Below the pieces are notes generated by a model. The model ran no database searches, had not been told where the DNA came from, and saw only the letters and a list, made by a program, of their open reading frames with translations. From Silene conica (lineage: Eukaryota > Streptophyta > Magnoliopsida > Caryophyllales > Caryophyllaceae), in the NCBI GenBank assembly GCA_029255685.2, contig CM055314.2, positions 45,156,772 to 45,220,771 on the forward strand: 64,000 nucleotides of DNA. Direction: 5' to 3'. This document shows, one piece after another, positions 45,590-57,112 of this stretch. Numbering within the stretch: position 1 is the first letter of the stretch; each line of letters opens with the position of its first letter. The translations under genes were made by a program, and so were the position numbers.

Positions 45590-47281
45590 AATTCCCCCAA
45601 GCTAAACCCTTGCTTGTCCCAAGCAAGCACACAATACCAAGACAAGGGTAAGGAGCACCAAATCTCATCAATTGCAAATCCCAACATAAGCTAACAAGCG
45701 TAATGAATCATAATCCCAAAACAACGTGGGCATAAGGATAGTGCAACAACATGGATGAGATTTACATGGCGGCGTAGCATGAAAGATTTTATTTAAACTT
45801 TTCGGCTCTTTCATGATCTTATTGACAATGGACTCTCGCGGTACACTCAAGCACACATTTATATGTAAAAGGAGATTTGTATGAGTGACACTCTCCTAAA
45901 CTCTACTCATGAGAGTGCGCTCACAATCTAATATGGTGATCATTCCAAGTCCACGAGTCAAAACAATCAAATGCAAGCATAAAAAGAAGAAGCCAAGGAT
46001 TAGAGGAAGGCTATGGTGATGGGTAAGAAAGGGAAACATATGAATTATGGTAAGTGGAGCTAAGTCAAGCTAGCAACTAACCAATGAATGCATGGATGCT
46101 CAATCCAAATCCCAAACTCATCCCAAGTAGGAGGCTTGAAGTCAAAAGTAGCATATTGACTTCTTTTCATGACAAATCAAGTGTAAACTTCCCAAATACT
46201 TGTGATATAAAACATGGAAGCTAATCACAAAACCTCTTCTTCTCTTTTCTTTTCAACAACTCAATTTCATGCTTTTTTTTTCATATTTCTCAACTCTTTC
46301 AATTTTTTTCCTTCTTGTATTTCAATTCTTTTTTTCTTTCACATCATTTTTTCATTCTTCTTTTTCAACTTCATTTTTTTTCAACTTCTCATTTTTTTCA
46401 ATTTTTTTTTTCTTCAACTCAAGAATAAAACGAGACACGGAAATCAGTAATTCCGTCTTACCAAGCTCACAATAACACAAAAAAGGACCGTATATCCCAA
46501 ATGAGCACCCAAACACCAATGATAAAGCTACTAACTCGACAAGGTAGGCAAGTTTAAATGTAGCTAGATATGAGAAAATGTATATAAGGATGAAAATGGG
46601 CAACAAAGTCATGTGAATGGCTTCAAATGCTTACAAATTATGAATGCAATGCTCATGAGAAATGGAATAAAGACCATACTTGTGCGTTTTGATGTAACGC
46701 ACACCACAAGGAGACCTACACACACCTAAGTGAGACCGGGTATAGATGCACCGGTCTAAGGAGGCTCTACCTTTCAAATTTCTGTAGGTTGCCAATGTCA
46801 AGATCAAGCCTAATAGGTCCAAATTCCATCCCTCACCCACTATGTCAAGACATCCCCATGCTTGCAAAAATCCCGTCAATAAATGTGATTCAAATAGCTA
46901 TAAAGCTACAATTGGGATAAGCAAAGAGAGAAATCAAGGAGCAAAAGTGAGGGCAAGCATCACAAAATTTCATGGAAAGCACACAATTTTTCAATTTTTT
47001 TGATTTTTGAATTTTTTTTTGAAAAAACTACATGCAAGCTAAACTAACATGCTCTAACAAGATGCAAATCCCTCCCCCAAGCTAAACATCACATTGTCCC
47101 TAATGTGCGGAACAAGGAACAACCATCAAACCGTAGAAACGGTTCTCACACATAATCCAGCAAGACAAAATGTTTAATGGGGAAAGGGGAGAACAACGAA
47201 AATGCATGGGAAATAAAGATGCTTACTAGACTATCTAGCCTCCCCCAAGCTAGTATGTACAAGGGGATGAGTGATAGCAAA
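45590..47281 (-). other. non-coding 3' internal region of segment Y
   Basis: No pol or env-like domain seen. A T-rich, low-complexity stretch runs from 46240 to 46420 and gives spurious short frames. The segment begins beside the polypurine tract. Confidence 0.65.
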
Positions 47282-49876
47282 TCACTCGGAAGCGGCATGG
47301 TAATCGGTAGCACGACCATCAACATCGCGGGTCTCCCCGTCATCAGCTCCACCGCCTTCTTGGACACCAGAAGTACCTGCAGAAACATCACTTGGAGCAC
47401 CAAATCCGTCCATGGGCCAAGTAAAAAATGAAGGGTGAGGGCCTTCGGGCCGAATAATGCCCTTACGAGCAAAGTAAGAATAAATAGGTGCTAAGGCCAA
47501 ACGGGTGTCAGTCATCATGGTTGTGAGGTCACGTCGCATCCCACTCATCATGTCCCTCATCCCTTCCTCAAAAGATTCCAACAACAAAAGTGCCTCTAAA
47601 GGATCTTTAATTAAAGATCGAGGCAATGAGTCATCCATTATAACATCAATAACATCTATGACTTCTATGGAATAACATGACTCTTCTAGCATTGGACTTT
47701 TCATGGCATTGTTCAAACTATAGGTGACCGTCTCATCACCTATTTCCAAAGTTATCTTACCATTCCTGACATCAATGACCGCACCTGCGGTATGCAAAAA
47801 CGGTCTTCCGAAAATGATTGGGATTTGTGAATCTTCGGCAATGTCAAGAACAATAAAATCAACTGGAATAAAAAAATTTCCAACTTTAACGGGCACATCC
47901 TCCAAAATACCCAAAGGGCGTTTTATAGAACGGTCCGCCATTTGCAAGGTGACACTAGTACATTTCAAAACACCCATGTTCAACTTTTCACAAATAGTGT
48001 AAGGCATCACACTCACCCTAGCACCTAACTCACATAAAGCTTTATCAATGGTGTAGGTGCCAATGGTGCATGGAATGGAAAAGCTACCTGGGTCCTTTAA
48101 CTTAGGAGGGGACTTGTTTTGCAAGAGAGCACTACACTCGGCGGTGAATGCTATAGTTTCAACATCATCAATAGTCCTCTTCTTAGTTAAAATGTCTTTC
48201 ATGAACTTTGTATAAGAGGGGATTTGGGTAATTAATTCGGTAAAAGGAACGGTTACCTGTAGCTTTTTCACCACTTCCATGAACTTACCAAACTGAGTTT
48301 CCTTGTCAGCCTTTCTTAATCTATGTGGGAAAGGCACTTGAACCTTTTCTGGAACTTTGACCTGAGCATCAACCTGTGGAGAAGTATCCTCCACATCTTC
48401 TACCACAATCGGCTCCTCAACTTTATTTGAAGCATCTCCCTCCTTTCTTGATTCATCAACCTTGTTGTTATGATCAACATCATCTCTTTTCTCACCAACT
48501 ACCCCATCATCAACATTTTGTATTTGGGGCGCAGCATAAGTGGTACCACTCCTCAATGTGATTACATTTATGGTGTCATGATGTTGTGCACCTTGAGGTG
48601 GCAATTGACCTTGTTGTCTTTGAGCATTGGAAGTGGCAAGTTGAGCAATTTGGGTTTCAAGCATTTTGATGGTTGCATCCCTAGCTTGGTCACTCTTTTG
48701 AATGTGGGTGGCCATGTGCTTTTGTGTCTCAACCACTTGTGTCATCAAAGCCTCTAGGTTGCTCATTTGTTGATTATTTTGTTGGAAATTTGATGATTGA
48801 CCTTGAACTTGTTGATTTTGAAAAGGTTGTTGAAATCCTTGCTGAAAGTTTTGTTGGAAATTTTGTCGGGAATTTTGTTGGGGTCTGTGAAATTTGGTGT
48901 TGAAAACCGGGTGGTGGGACTTGAGCTTGCCTTTGTTGTTGTGGGACATGTTGATTTTGATGTTGTGGATTTAGCACATTAGTGCTTTTGTAGGACAAGT
49001 TTGGGTGAAACTTTGTAGCTTCATTGTAGGTGTTGGAGTAAGGATTAAAGTTTTGTTTAAAACTTTGATAAGCATTCACTTGCTCAATCGTATTCCTACA
49101 TTCTTGTGCAAAATGCCCCACTCCACCACATGCGTCACACACCAAAATTTGGCTAGTAGCATTGACTTGTTCATAAGTGTGTGATGAACTTGATCCCTGA
49201 TTATCAACTTGTTGTTGGAGGAGAGATATTTGAGCTTTCAAAAGAGACACGTTTGGGTCCTCCTCCTTTGCCTTGAATGGGATGTTGCGAGTGTTGGCGT
49301 ATTGTGAGTCATGCACCGCCATGGATTCAATGGTAGCATGAGCAAGTTCCGTATCAATTTGGTCGAATCTCCCATTGTTAGCGGAGTCCAAAACTCGGCG
49401 TGATTCGGCACAACAACCATTGTAGAATGTGATTGCAAGAAACAAAGGATCCAACCCATGATGAGGACATTGCCTTTGTAACTCTTTATACCTCTCCCAT
49501 GCTTCAAACAAGCTTTCATTACCATTTTGATGGAACCCCGTGATTTGGTGCTCAATTGTTGGGTATTTTCCGGTGGAAAATATTTTTCATAAAATGCGAG
49601 AGCCAATGTTTCCCAATTGGTGATCCCCAAAGTGGTCCTATCAAGGCTATTAATCCACAACTTGGCGTTGTCTCTCAATGAAAAAGGGAAGAGTATCTCC
49701 CTTATCTGCTCTTGTGTCACACCCGTTGGCCTAATCATCGAGCAATAATCACAAAAATTTGTGATGTGCAAATTAGGATCTTCCAATGGACCTCCACCGA
49801 ATTGCTTTCTCTCAACAAGGCTAATAAAAGCCGGCTTGATCTCAAAATCTGCCGCATCAATTTGGGCAGTAGCAAT
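47282..49876 (-). pseudogene. Athila-like gag and protease, segment Y (fossil)
   Basis: Same Gag as segment X without its first part, knuckle CDACGGVGHFAQEC near 49105-49145, Gln/Asn-rich linker, then a retropepsin-like domain: LCELGARVSVMPYTICEKL with the active-site triad altered from the usual LGAS form, LQMADRSIKRPLGILEDV and IIFGRPFLHTAGAVIDV near 47790-48020. The C-terminal 130 residues contain no known domain. About two breaks. Confidence 0.85.
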
Positions 49877-51107
49877 TGTTGGGAAATGTGTCCTCAACAA
49901 TAGTGCGATCACGTAATTAAATCTCATGACGAGAATGCGCAAGGGATGATACGATTTATGTTAGTCAACTGACCAACATTAATCGGTAATGATTGGCTAG
50001 CTAGAGTTTGACATTACTGTCGTATGACGGTGGTGGTCAGTTGATCCCTTTAGGTCACACCTTTAGGACAATTCCCTTAATCGATAAAAGTGATCAAATG
50101 TATATTGATACGATTTGCTCATATTCCTTAAACTCATATATCGAGGAATTAGAGGTTAAATCTTAATGTAAGATTTATGTTTAAAATTGAGACGTTTCAA
50201 TTGTTAAACATTGAACGATATTTTATTATATCATTATTAGAATAAATCGGGTTGAAATTAATACAAAGGTTGTAAATCGTATTGACGATAAATTGTCATT
50301 TTATATTTTTAATGTCGAATTACATGTCAATTAATAAATATGATTTATTTAATATACAATATTTATATGATAAATATTTATATTATTATTATTGTATTAC
50401 CTAGTGACATATAAGAGGTCACATTTTATACAAATTCTACAATTGACACATTTGTAAAATGAAGTCCATTTTAAGTGAAATTGGGCGGCTAAGTGGAAAT
50501 GGTAGTGTGGATTATTAGTGTGTTAAATACACTATAATCATTATGTTTAGACAACATTCTAGAGAACACTAACCTATAGCCACCCTAGCAACATAGAAAG
50601 AAGGAAATGTCCCCTCTTGCTTCTTCCCATACCCGGCCACCCAAGAACCAAGACACCCCCTTTATATCTAGTGGGTAAGCTCATAAGATGAGTTAGTTCT
50701 AATGTTGGCAAATTTTTCTAAGTGTAGAAATACCTAATAAAATCCTCTAAAATTATTTTATTGATAATAATAAGAATACTAATAATAATAAGTTATAGTA
50801 TTAGTATATTTATTCTAATTAGAGAGATTAGAATAAGTTTAAGGACAAACCGGTTTTGCGCTAGCTTGTTCAAGATCTTGGTTGATTAAGGGATTGTCTT
50901 GGTGCATTCAAAGGAGGTATTCTTATTTGGGTACTTGGAGGATCATCCTTGCCATACTTTCGGACCGTATGTAAGGGTTCGAGAACTCTCTTATTTCCGC
51001 TTTTAGCATGCTTAAGATCACTTATAATATGTTAATTAAAGGGTTAATTAAAAGATTATGTTAGTATGACTAAAGATTAGTTTATGTGTAACTAATAAAA
51101 CCTAACA
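49877..51107 (+). repeat. 5' LTR of a third gag-only-family copia element
   Basis: 1,231 bp, TGTTGGGAAATG to CCTAACA, followed by the primer-binding site at 51110. It is clearly more diverged from the copy 2 LTRs than those are from each other. It interrupts Athila gag, with GCAAT at its left edge. Confidence 0.93.
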
Positions 51108-51109
51108 AT

Positions 51110-51121
51110 TGGTATCAGAGC
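51110..51121 (+). other. primer-binding site, initiator Met-tRNA type
   Basis: TGGTATCAGAGC two bases after the LTR. Confidence 0.95.
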
Positions 51122-53202
51122 AATAGGTTGTTTGCATGCTTTCCGTTTACGTTTTTACGGAGTTATAGTGATAACAAAATAAAATTTGAATTTTCGTTTA
51201 ATATATGATATGCACGAAATAATTTAAGCATGAATACCTACTGTTTTCTAAAATGTTTTAGAATATTTGGAATATATTTTGCATGAATATTGATTAATGG
51301 TATATGAAATCTCGGATTTTATAGAGTTTTAATTGTTAAAGTCATTTATTTTGGGAAAAATAGCAAAAATCATCTTTTGGCCGATATTTTTCAGTATGTT
51401 ATCACTTGTATTTTCTATGATATGAATATGATTTTTCGTAAATTATGGACTTATAAAACGTGTGATATGAATTTTAAGTGTTAAAATGCAATAAGATGAA
51501 TAAAAATGGGTTAAAATAGTTATATTATGAATTTGACTATAAAAATTTATGAGGATGTCACATGCAATATTTAAAATTTATGTTGAATTTTCCAGAAATT
51601 TATCTCAAATATTGCAATATTATAGATTTTTAATGTAAACATCGGGTAATTAGTGACATAATTTCGACTTTAATAGTTTAAGTTGGAATTTGGCCATAAA
51701 GATGTAACTCGATGTCATATATAATATTTCCAGCATGTATAAAATTTTTGAGAATTTTATCTTATTTTATGCTTGAGAAATAATTTTAAATGTTAAAATC
51801 GTAAGATATATGACGAAAATCGTTAAAATTTGCAATAGTTGTTAAAATGGCCGAAAAAATTTGACCCATAATAGTAATATATGATATGTTCATCACTGAA
51901 ATTTTCTTGGGAGCCAAAAGTTTCTGATTTAATTTAATTTTAATTGTTGAAAAGTTGCATTTAAAATTAAAATAATAAGAGTCTTTAAATTAAAGTTTCG
52001 GCTCTTGGGCAGTGTGTAATTTATTTTTCTGTCCATTTTGTGTTCTTAAAGTGATCAAATGTAAAGTGTAAAAATTTTATTAGTATTTAATTTGCATTTA
52101 TGAAGTTAATTATTGAATTTTCCGACTTAAAATGCTCATTTTACGTCTTATTTACGAAATTTTAAGAACATTCTGGATTTTTCAAAATTTGAATTTTGAA
52201 TTTTCGAAATTTTAAATGACTCTTTTGGATTTTATATTATTTTTCCCGTAAAACCGAGTTATACCGATCAATATTGAAATATATTAAGTTAAGTCATGTT
52301 CAAAGTTTGAGTAAGACTAAATTTTGAAACCTATAAGAGTTAGGATGATTAACTTAAGGATGAAAACCGTTTCATTTAATGCATAGTGTTGTTAAACGTT
52401 AAAACACGCGATTCCATAAACCGAGGTTTGCGATAATTATTTAAATAAGTGTTTTAAATAGGACGATTTGGCTTAGGGTTTGCATGTTAATTCATATTTA
52501 CATAAGCATTGCATATTATATTATTAATGTCATGATTTATTTTTACGTAATTTTGGGAATTATGTAATTTACTTAGTATGGCCTTAGTTTTAATCGGTTT
52601 TTCCCGTAATGTAAGGGGTTACCGATTCGGTTGTAATTTTGTGATCTCGTATCACCCAATTGTAATTTATTTCTATTTTATAATGTATAAAGTAGACTAG
52701 AAAAGTTGTAATTTTTGTAAAATCCGGAGTTCCTTGAAGACGGTGCCAATCGGAAAGGAGTTCCGACAAAGACGGTGTTTACCTCGAAGTGCGAGTCGCG
52801 TGAAGTTCAAGGGACCAAAGGAGTTGGTTTCCGAATTTGTACTTTGTTATTTCTTTTCTAGGAAAGGCCATACTAGGGTTTATTTTTATGCTTTTCTTTT
52901 TGCTTTTTATATGTTTGCATGCATAGCCAAATCGTCATACATCGTATCATGCATTTTTCGACCTAGTCGACCTAGTTATTTATTTTATCGATAATTCACC
53001 GACTTAGTTCACTTAAACGGAGATAGATAATAATTTGACTAGATCTCTTACATATAAATATTGAGACTTAGCCTTACCAAAAAGTACGGACCCATGAATC
53101 CCTTCTTCACAAGAACGTAGGCTCGGCTACACCGGGGTACTAAAATTGTCACGTTGGGTAAGTGGGGTAATAAGATTACACCTTGAAATTTGGTTGATCT
53201 CA
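51122..53202 (+). other. leader and unassigned AT-rich DNA of the third copia
   Basis: 51122-51646 follows the leader of copy 2. After ATCGGGT at 51646 the match ends and 1.5 kb of AT-rich DNA without a convincing open frame follows; gag is not found. A short GC-richer part at 52735-52840 contains AAGACGGTG twice. No second LTR is seen, so the right limit of the element is unknown. Confidence 0.6.
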
Positions 53203-53610
53203 AAGCCTCACATTCTACCGATGTGAGACAACTTTCCTCTCATACTCTTGGGGTGTTACAAACTCCCCCACTTAAAGAACACAATGTCCTCGTTGTGCCT
53301 CAAACTTGACCGCAGCCAAGCCCAGAATCCTCCCCCCCTAGGTTGGTGACCCGGGCACTCCTGACCACAGGCTCACCACACGGTCGCAGGGTCGCTCTGA
53401 TACCATTTGTAACAACCCGACCCACCACGGTCGTAACACAACCCCAATAAGATGGGTGCACACTTTTGGGCCCGTTATTTATCCTCACTTAAGCCCAAAA
53501 GCGCAAGGCCTTGTTACTAAGTGGTGGGTGGAAGCTATTATAAACATATCACAAGCCTCACATTCTACCGATGTGAGACAACTTTCCTCTCATACTCTTG
53601 GGGTGTTACA
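53203..53610 (-). mobile_element. TRIM-like miniature LTR element, partly truncated
   Basis: Minus strand. 5' LTR 53408-53610 (203 bp, TGTAACAACCC to GGGTGTTACA), primer-binding site on the plus strand GCTCTGATACCA at 53394-53405, an internal part of about 147 bp, and a polypurine tract complement CTCCCCCACTTAAAG after 53260. Of the 3' LTR only 58 bp (53203-53260) remain, identical to 53553-53610. The LTR holds a hairpin, CTCACAT...ATGTGAG. No coding capacity. It abuts the minisatellite at 53611. Confidence 0.8.
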
Positions 53611-56204
53611 GCCGAGCACTGCCTAGGCCGTAGGCACCAATGCCCGAGCACTGCCTAGGCCATGGGCACTAATGACCGAGCACTGCCTACGCCATGGGCA
53701 CCAAAGACCTAGCACTGCCCAGGCCATGGGCACCAATGACCGAGCACTGCCCAGACCATGGGCACCAATGACCGAGCAATGCCTTGGCCATGGGCACCAA
53801 TGCCCGAGCACTACCTAGGCCATGGGCACCAATACCCGAGCACTACCTAGGCCATGGGTACCAATGATCGGTCACTGCCTAGGCCATGGGTCGCCATGGG
53901 CACCAATGACAGAGCACTGCCTAGGCCATGGGCACCAATGCTTAGTCACTTCCTAGGCCATGAGCACCAATGACCGAGCATTGCCTAGGCCATGGACACC
54001 ACTGACCGAGCAATGCCTAGGCCATGGGTACCAATTGCCGAGCACTGCCTAGGCCATGGGTACCAATTGCCGACCACTGCCTAGGCCATAGGCACCAATG
54101 CCCGAGCACTGCCTAGGAGGGCACCAATGCCTGAGCACTGCCTAGGGCATGGACAACAATGACCGAGCACTGCTTAGGCCATGGGCACCAATGGCGGAGC
54201 ACCTCCTAGGCCGTGGGCACCAATGGCCGAGCACTGCCTAGGTCATGGGCACCAATGGCCGAGCACTGCCTAGGCCATGGGCACCAATGCCCGAGCACTG
54301 CCTACGTCATGGACACGAATGACCGAGCACTCCCCAGGCCATGGGCACCAAAGACCGAGCACTGCCCAGGCCATGGGCACCAATGACCGAGCACTGCCCA
54401 GGCCATGGGCACCAATGACAGAGCAATGCCTTGGCCATGGGCACCAATGGTCGAGCACTGTCTAGGCCATGGGCATCAATGCCCGAGCACTTCCTAGGCC
54501 ATGGGCACCAATGGCCGAGCACTGCCTAGGGCATGACCAACAATGACCGAGCACTGCCTAGGACATGGGCACCAATGGCCGAGCACTGCCTTGGCCATGG
54601 GCACCAATGCCCGAGCACTGCCTAGGCCATGGGCACCAATACCCGAGCACTACCTAGGCCATGGGTACCAATGATCGGTCACTGCCTAGGCCATGGGTCG
54701 CCATGGGCACCAATGACAGAGCACTGCCTAGGCCATGGGCACCAGTGCTTAGTCACTGCCTAGGCCATGGGTCGCCAATGCCCAAGCACTGCCTAGGCCA
54801 TGGGCACCAATGTCCGAGCAATGCCTACGCCATGGGCACGAATGACCGAGCACTCCCCAGGCCATGGGCACCAATGAACGAGCACTGCCTAGGGCATGGA
54901 CAACAATGACCGAGCACTGCCTAGGGCATGGACAACAATGACCGAGCACTGCCTACGCCATGGGCACGAATGACCGAGCACTCCCCAGGCCATGGGCACC
55001 TGTGACCGAGCATTGCCCAGGCCATGGGCACCAATGACCGAGCACCGCCCAGGCCATGAGCACCAATGACCGAGCATTGCCTAGGCCATGGACACCACTG
55101 ACCGAGAAATGCCTAGGCCATGGGTACCAATTGCCGAGCACTGCCTAGGCCATGGGTACCAATTGCCGACCACTACCTAGGCCATAGGCACCAATGCCCG
55201 AGCACTGCCTAGGTCATGGGCACCAATTGCCGACCACTGCCTAGGCCATGGGCACCAATGCCCGAGCACTGCCTAGGCCATGAGCACCAATGACCGAGCA
55301 TTGCCTAGGCCATGGCCACCACTGACCGAGTAATGCCTAGGCCATGGGTACCAATTTCCGAGCAATGCCTAGGCCATGGGTACCAATTGCCGACCACTGC
55401 CTAGGCCATAGGCACCAATGCCCGAGCACTGCCTAGGTCATGGGCACCAATGCCTGAGCACTGCCTAGGGCATGGACAACAATGACCGAGCACTGCCTAG
55501 GCCATGGGCACCAATGGCCGAGCACCTCCTACGCCATGGGCACCAATGCGCGAGCACTGCCTAGGCCATGGGCACCAATGGCCGAGCACTGCCTAGGCCA
55601 TGGGCACCATTGCCCGAGCACTGCCTAGGCCATGGGCACCAATGCCCGAGCACTGCCTATGCCATGGGCACGAATGACCGAGCACTCCCCACGCCATGGG
55701 CACCAAAGACCGAGCACTGCCCAGGCCATGGGCACCAATGACCGAGCACTGCCAAGGCCATGGGCACCGATGACGGAGCAATGCCTTGGCCATGGGCACC
55801 AATGGCCGAGCACTGTCTAGGCCATGGGCATCAATGCCCAAGCACTGCCTAGGCCATGGGCACCAATGGCCGAGCACTGCCTAGGGCATGGCCAACAATG
55901 ACCGAGCACTGCCTAGGACATGGGCACCAATGGCCGAGCACTGCCTAGGCCATAGGCACCAATGCCCGAGCACTGCCTAGGCCATGGGCACCAATGACCG
56001 AGCACTGCCTAGGCCATGGGCACCATAGAACGAGCACTGCCTAGGCCATGGGCACCAATGGTCGCCCACTGCCTAGGCCATGGGCACCAATTGCCGACCA
56101 CTGCCTAGGCCATGGGCTCCAATGCCTGAGCACTGCCTAGGCCATGGGGACCAATGGCCGAGCATTTCCTAAGCCATGGGCACCAATGCTTAGCCATGGG
56201 TCGC
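53611..56204 (-). repeat. 32-bp minisatellite, array B (opposite orientation)
   Basis: About 80 units of the same 32-bp sequence as array A, but reverse-complemented (plus strand reads GCACTGCCTAGGCCATGGGC). Higher-order copies: the block near 53854 recurs near 54661 (about 807 bp), and the block at 54270-54458 recurs at 55625-55813 (about 1,355 bp). Its open frames (about 62 codons on either strand) come from the unit length and are not genes. Confidence 0.97.
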
Positions 56205-56732
56205 TGTTTTGGTAAAATTTCTACCGGGTCAATGTTTATGTGATGCGGGTCAAAGTGTCAACCAATATAAAGATTAACGTAGAAAATGAATACGAAAATT
56301 AAAGAGATAAACAACGACACAAGAGATTTTTGGTGACGCGGAAAAACCCGTTGAGGGAAACAACCGCGGGGGGAACGGAATCCCACCAATATTTTTACTA
56401 TGATCGAAGATTTTCACTGTAGAGACGGATTACAAGTATTTTTCGAGAGTAGTAGGGTTTTACAACGCATGAACTGGATGATTAAATAATGACCTAGTCT
56501 CTCTTTTTATAGCTGCGAATTGTTGCTCAACTGACTCGGTTTCTGGTGCTGAAAAGTGGGAGAGAATATAGGGGAATATCCTCTTGGGGTTTTGACCCCT
56601 TCTCTTTCTTTCAACAGTTCTTTTTCTGCTCTGAGCTGTGCCTGGTCTGCATCTGCTTTTCCCCTGCTCTGCTCCTGGCGTTAGGTTGTCTACTTATCTT
56701 CTGGGCCCAGTAGTGGATTTTTGGGCTAAACA
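56205..56732 (-). repeat. 3' LTR of Tat-like element
   Basis: 528 bp, plus strand TGTTTTGG to GCTAAACA with inverted TGTTT/AAACA tips. A TATA-like GCTATAAAAAGAG on the minus strand is at 56501-56513. The next bases, ATTTCCCCCAAATTTC, are the complement of the polypurine tract. Confidence 0.8.
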
Positions 56733-57112
56733 ATTTCCCCCAAATTTCAGCTTAACTTGGCTTTCAATTGGGCTGGAATTTTTCTGCTTGCGAGTGTGTT
56801 TCCGGAATTCATATGGTTTGTTGGGGACTGCCGATGCTTGCTTACGTAGGCTTCCCACTTGTTTGCCCTTTCAACCACTCATTAATTGCATGTCCCTTCA
56901 ACTATTCCAACTTCCCACTTGCATTTACTTTCAACTTTCGAATTCAAAATTTACTCTCTTTTTTTAACTGTTTATTTCTTCTATAAATTGCCTTCATCCA
57001 ACTTTTTCACTTTTTACCCTCTTTGAAATTCATCTTCTTTCATCCCTTTCTTGCCTTCTTCACTTTATTTTTGCAGTAAAAAGTTTTTACTCCAATTTCC
57101 CGAATTTACACA
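56733..57112 (+). other. stretch between LTR and antisense gene
   Basis: Contains the polypurine tract complement and a pyrimidine-rich region that would be the leader of the plus-strand gene, with CTATAAATT at 56981-56989 as a possible TATA box about 130 bp before the ATG. No other feature is seen. Confidence 0.5.

Larger units (their letters stand above)
45590..49876 (-). mobile_element. Athila-like Ty3/gypsy segment Y (3' part and gag)
   Basis: Minus strand: gag interrupted at 49876 by a copia LTR, then protease, then 1.7 kb without coding capacity, a polypurine tract and LTR 2. No reverse transcriptase or integrase is present between protease and LTR, so this looks like a non-autonomous derivative. 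GCAAT at 49872-49876 would be the copia target duplication; segment X shows the uninterrupted sequence at 42330-42345. Confidence 0.85.

Noticed and set aside
46214-46612. Phe- and Ser-rich membrane-like peptides
   Set aside because: They come from a T-rich low-complexity stretch in a non-coding part of the Athila segment.
52734-52994. 86-codon frame with a hydrophobic C-terminus
   Set aside because: It lies in the leader of a copia element, has no recognisable domain and low-complexity Phe/Tyr content.
53611-56204. Open frames of about 60-95 codons with repeats like GHWCPWPRHCSVIGAHGLG on both strands
   Set aside because: They follow from a 32-bp unit read cyclically in three frames, with a stop contributed by CCTAGG about every 96 nt. 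There is no start context, codon bias or domain.
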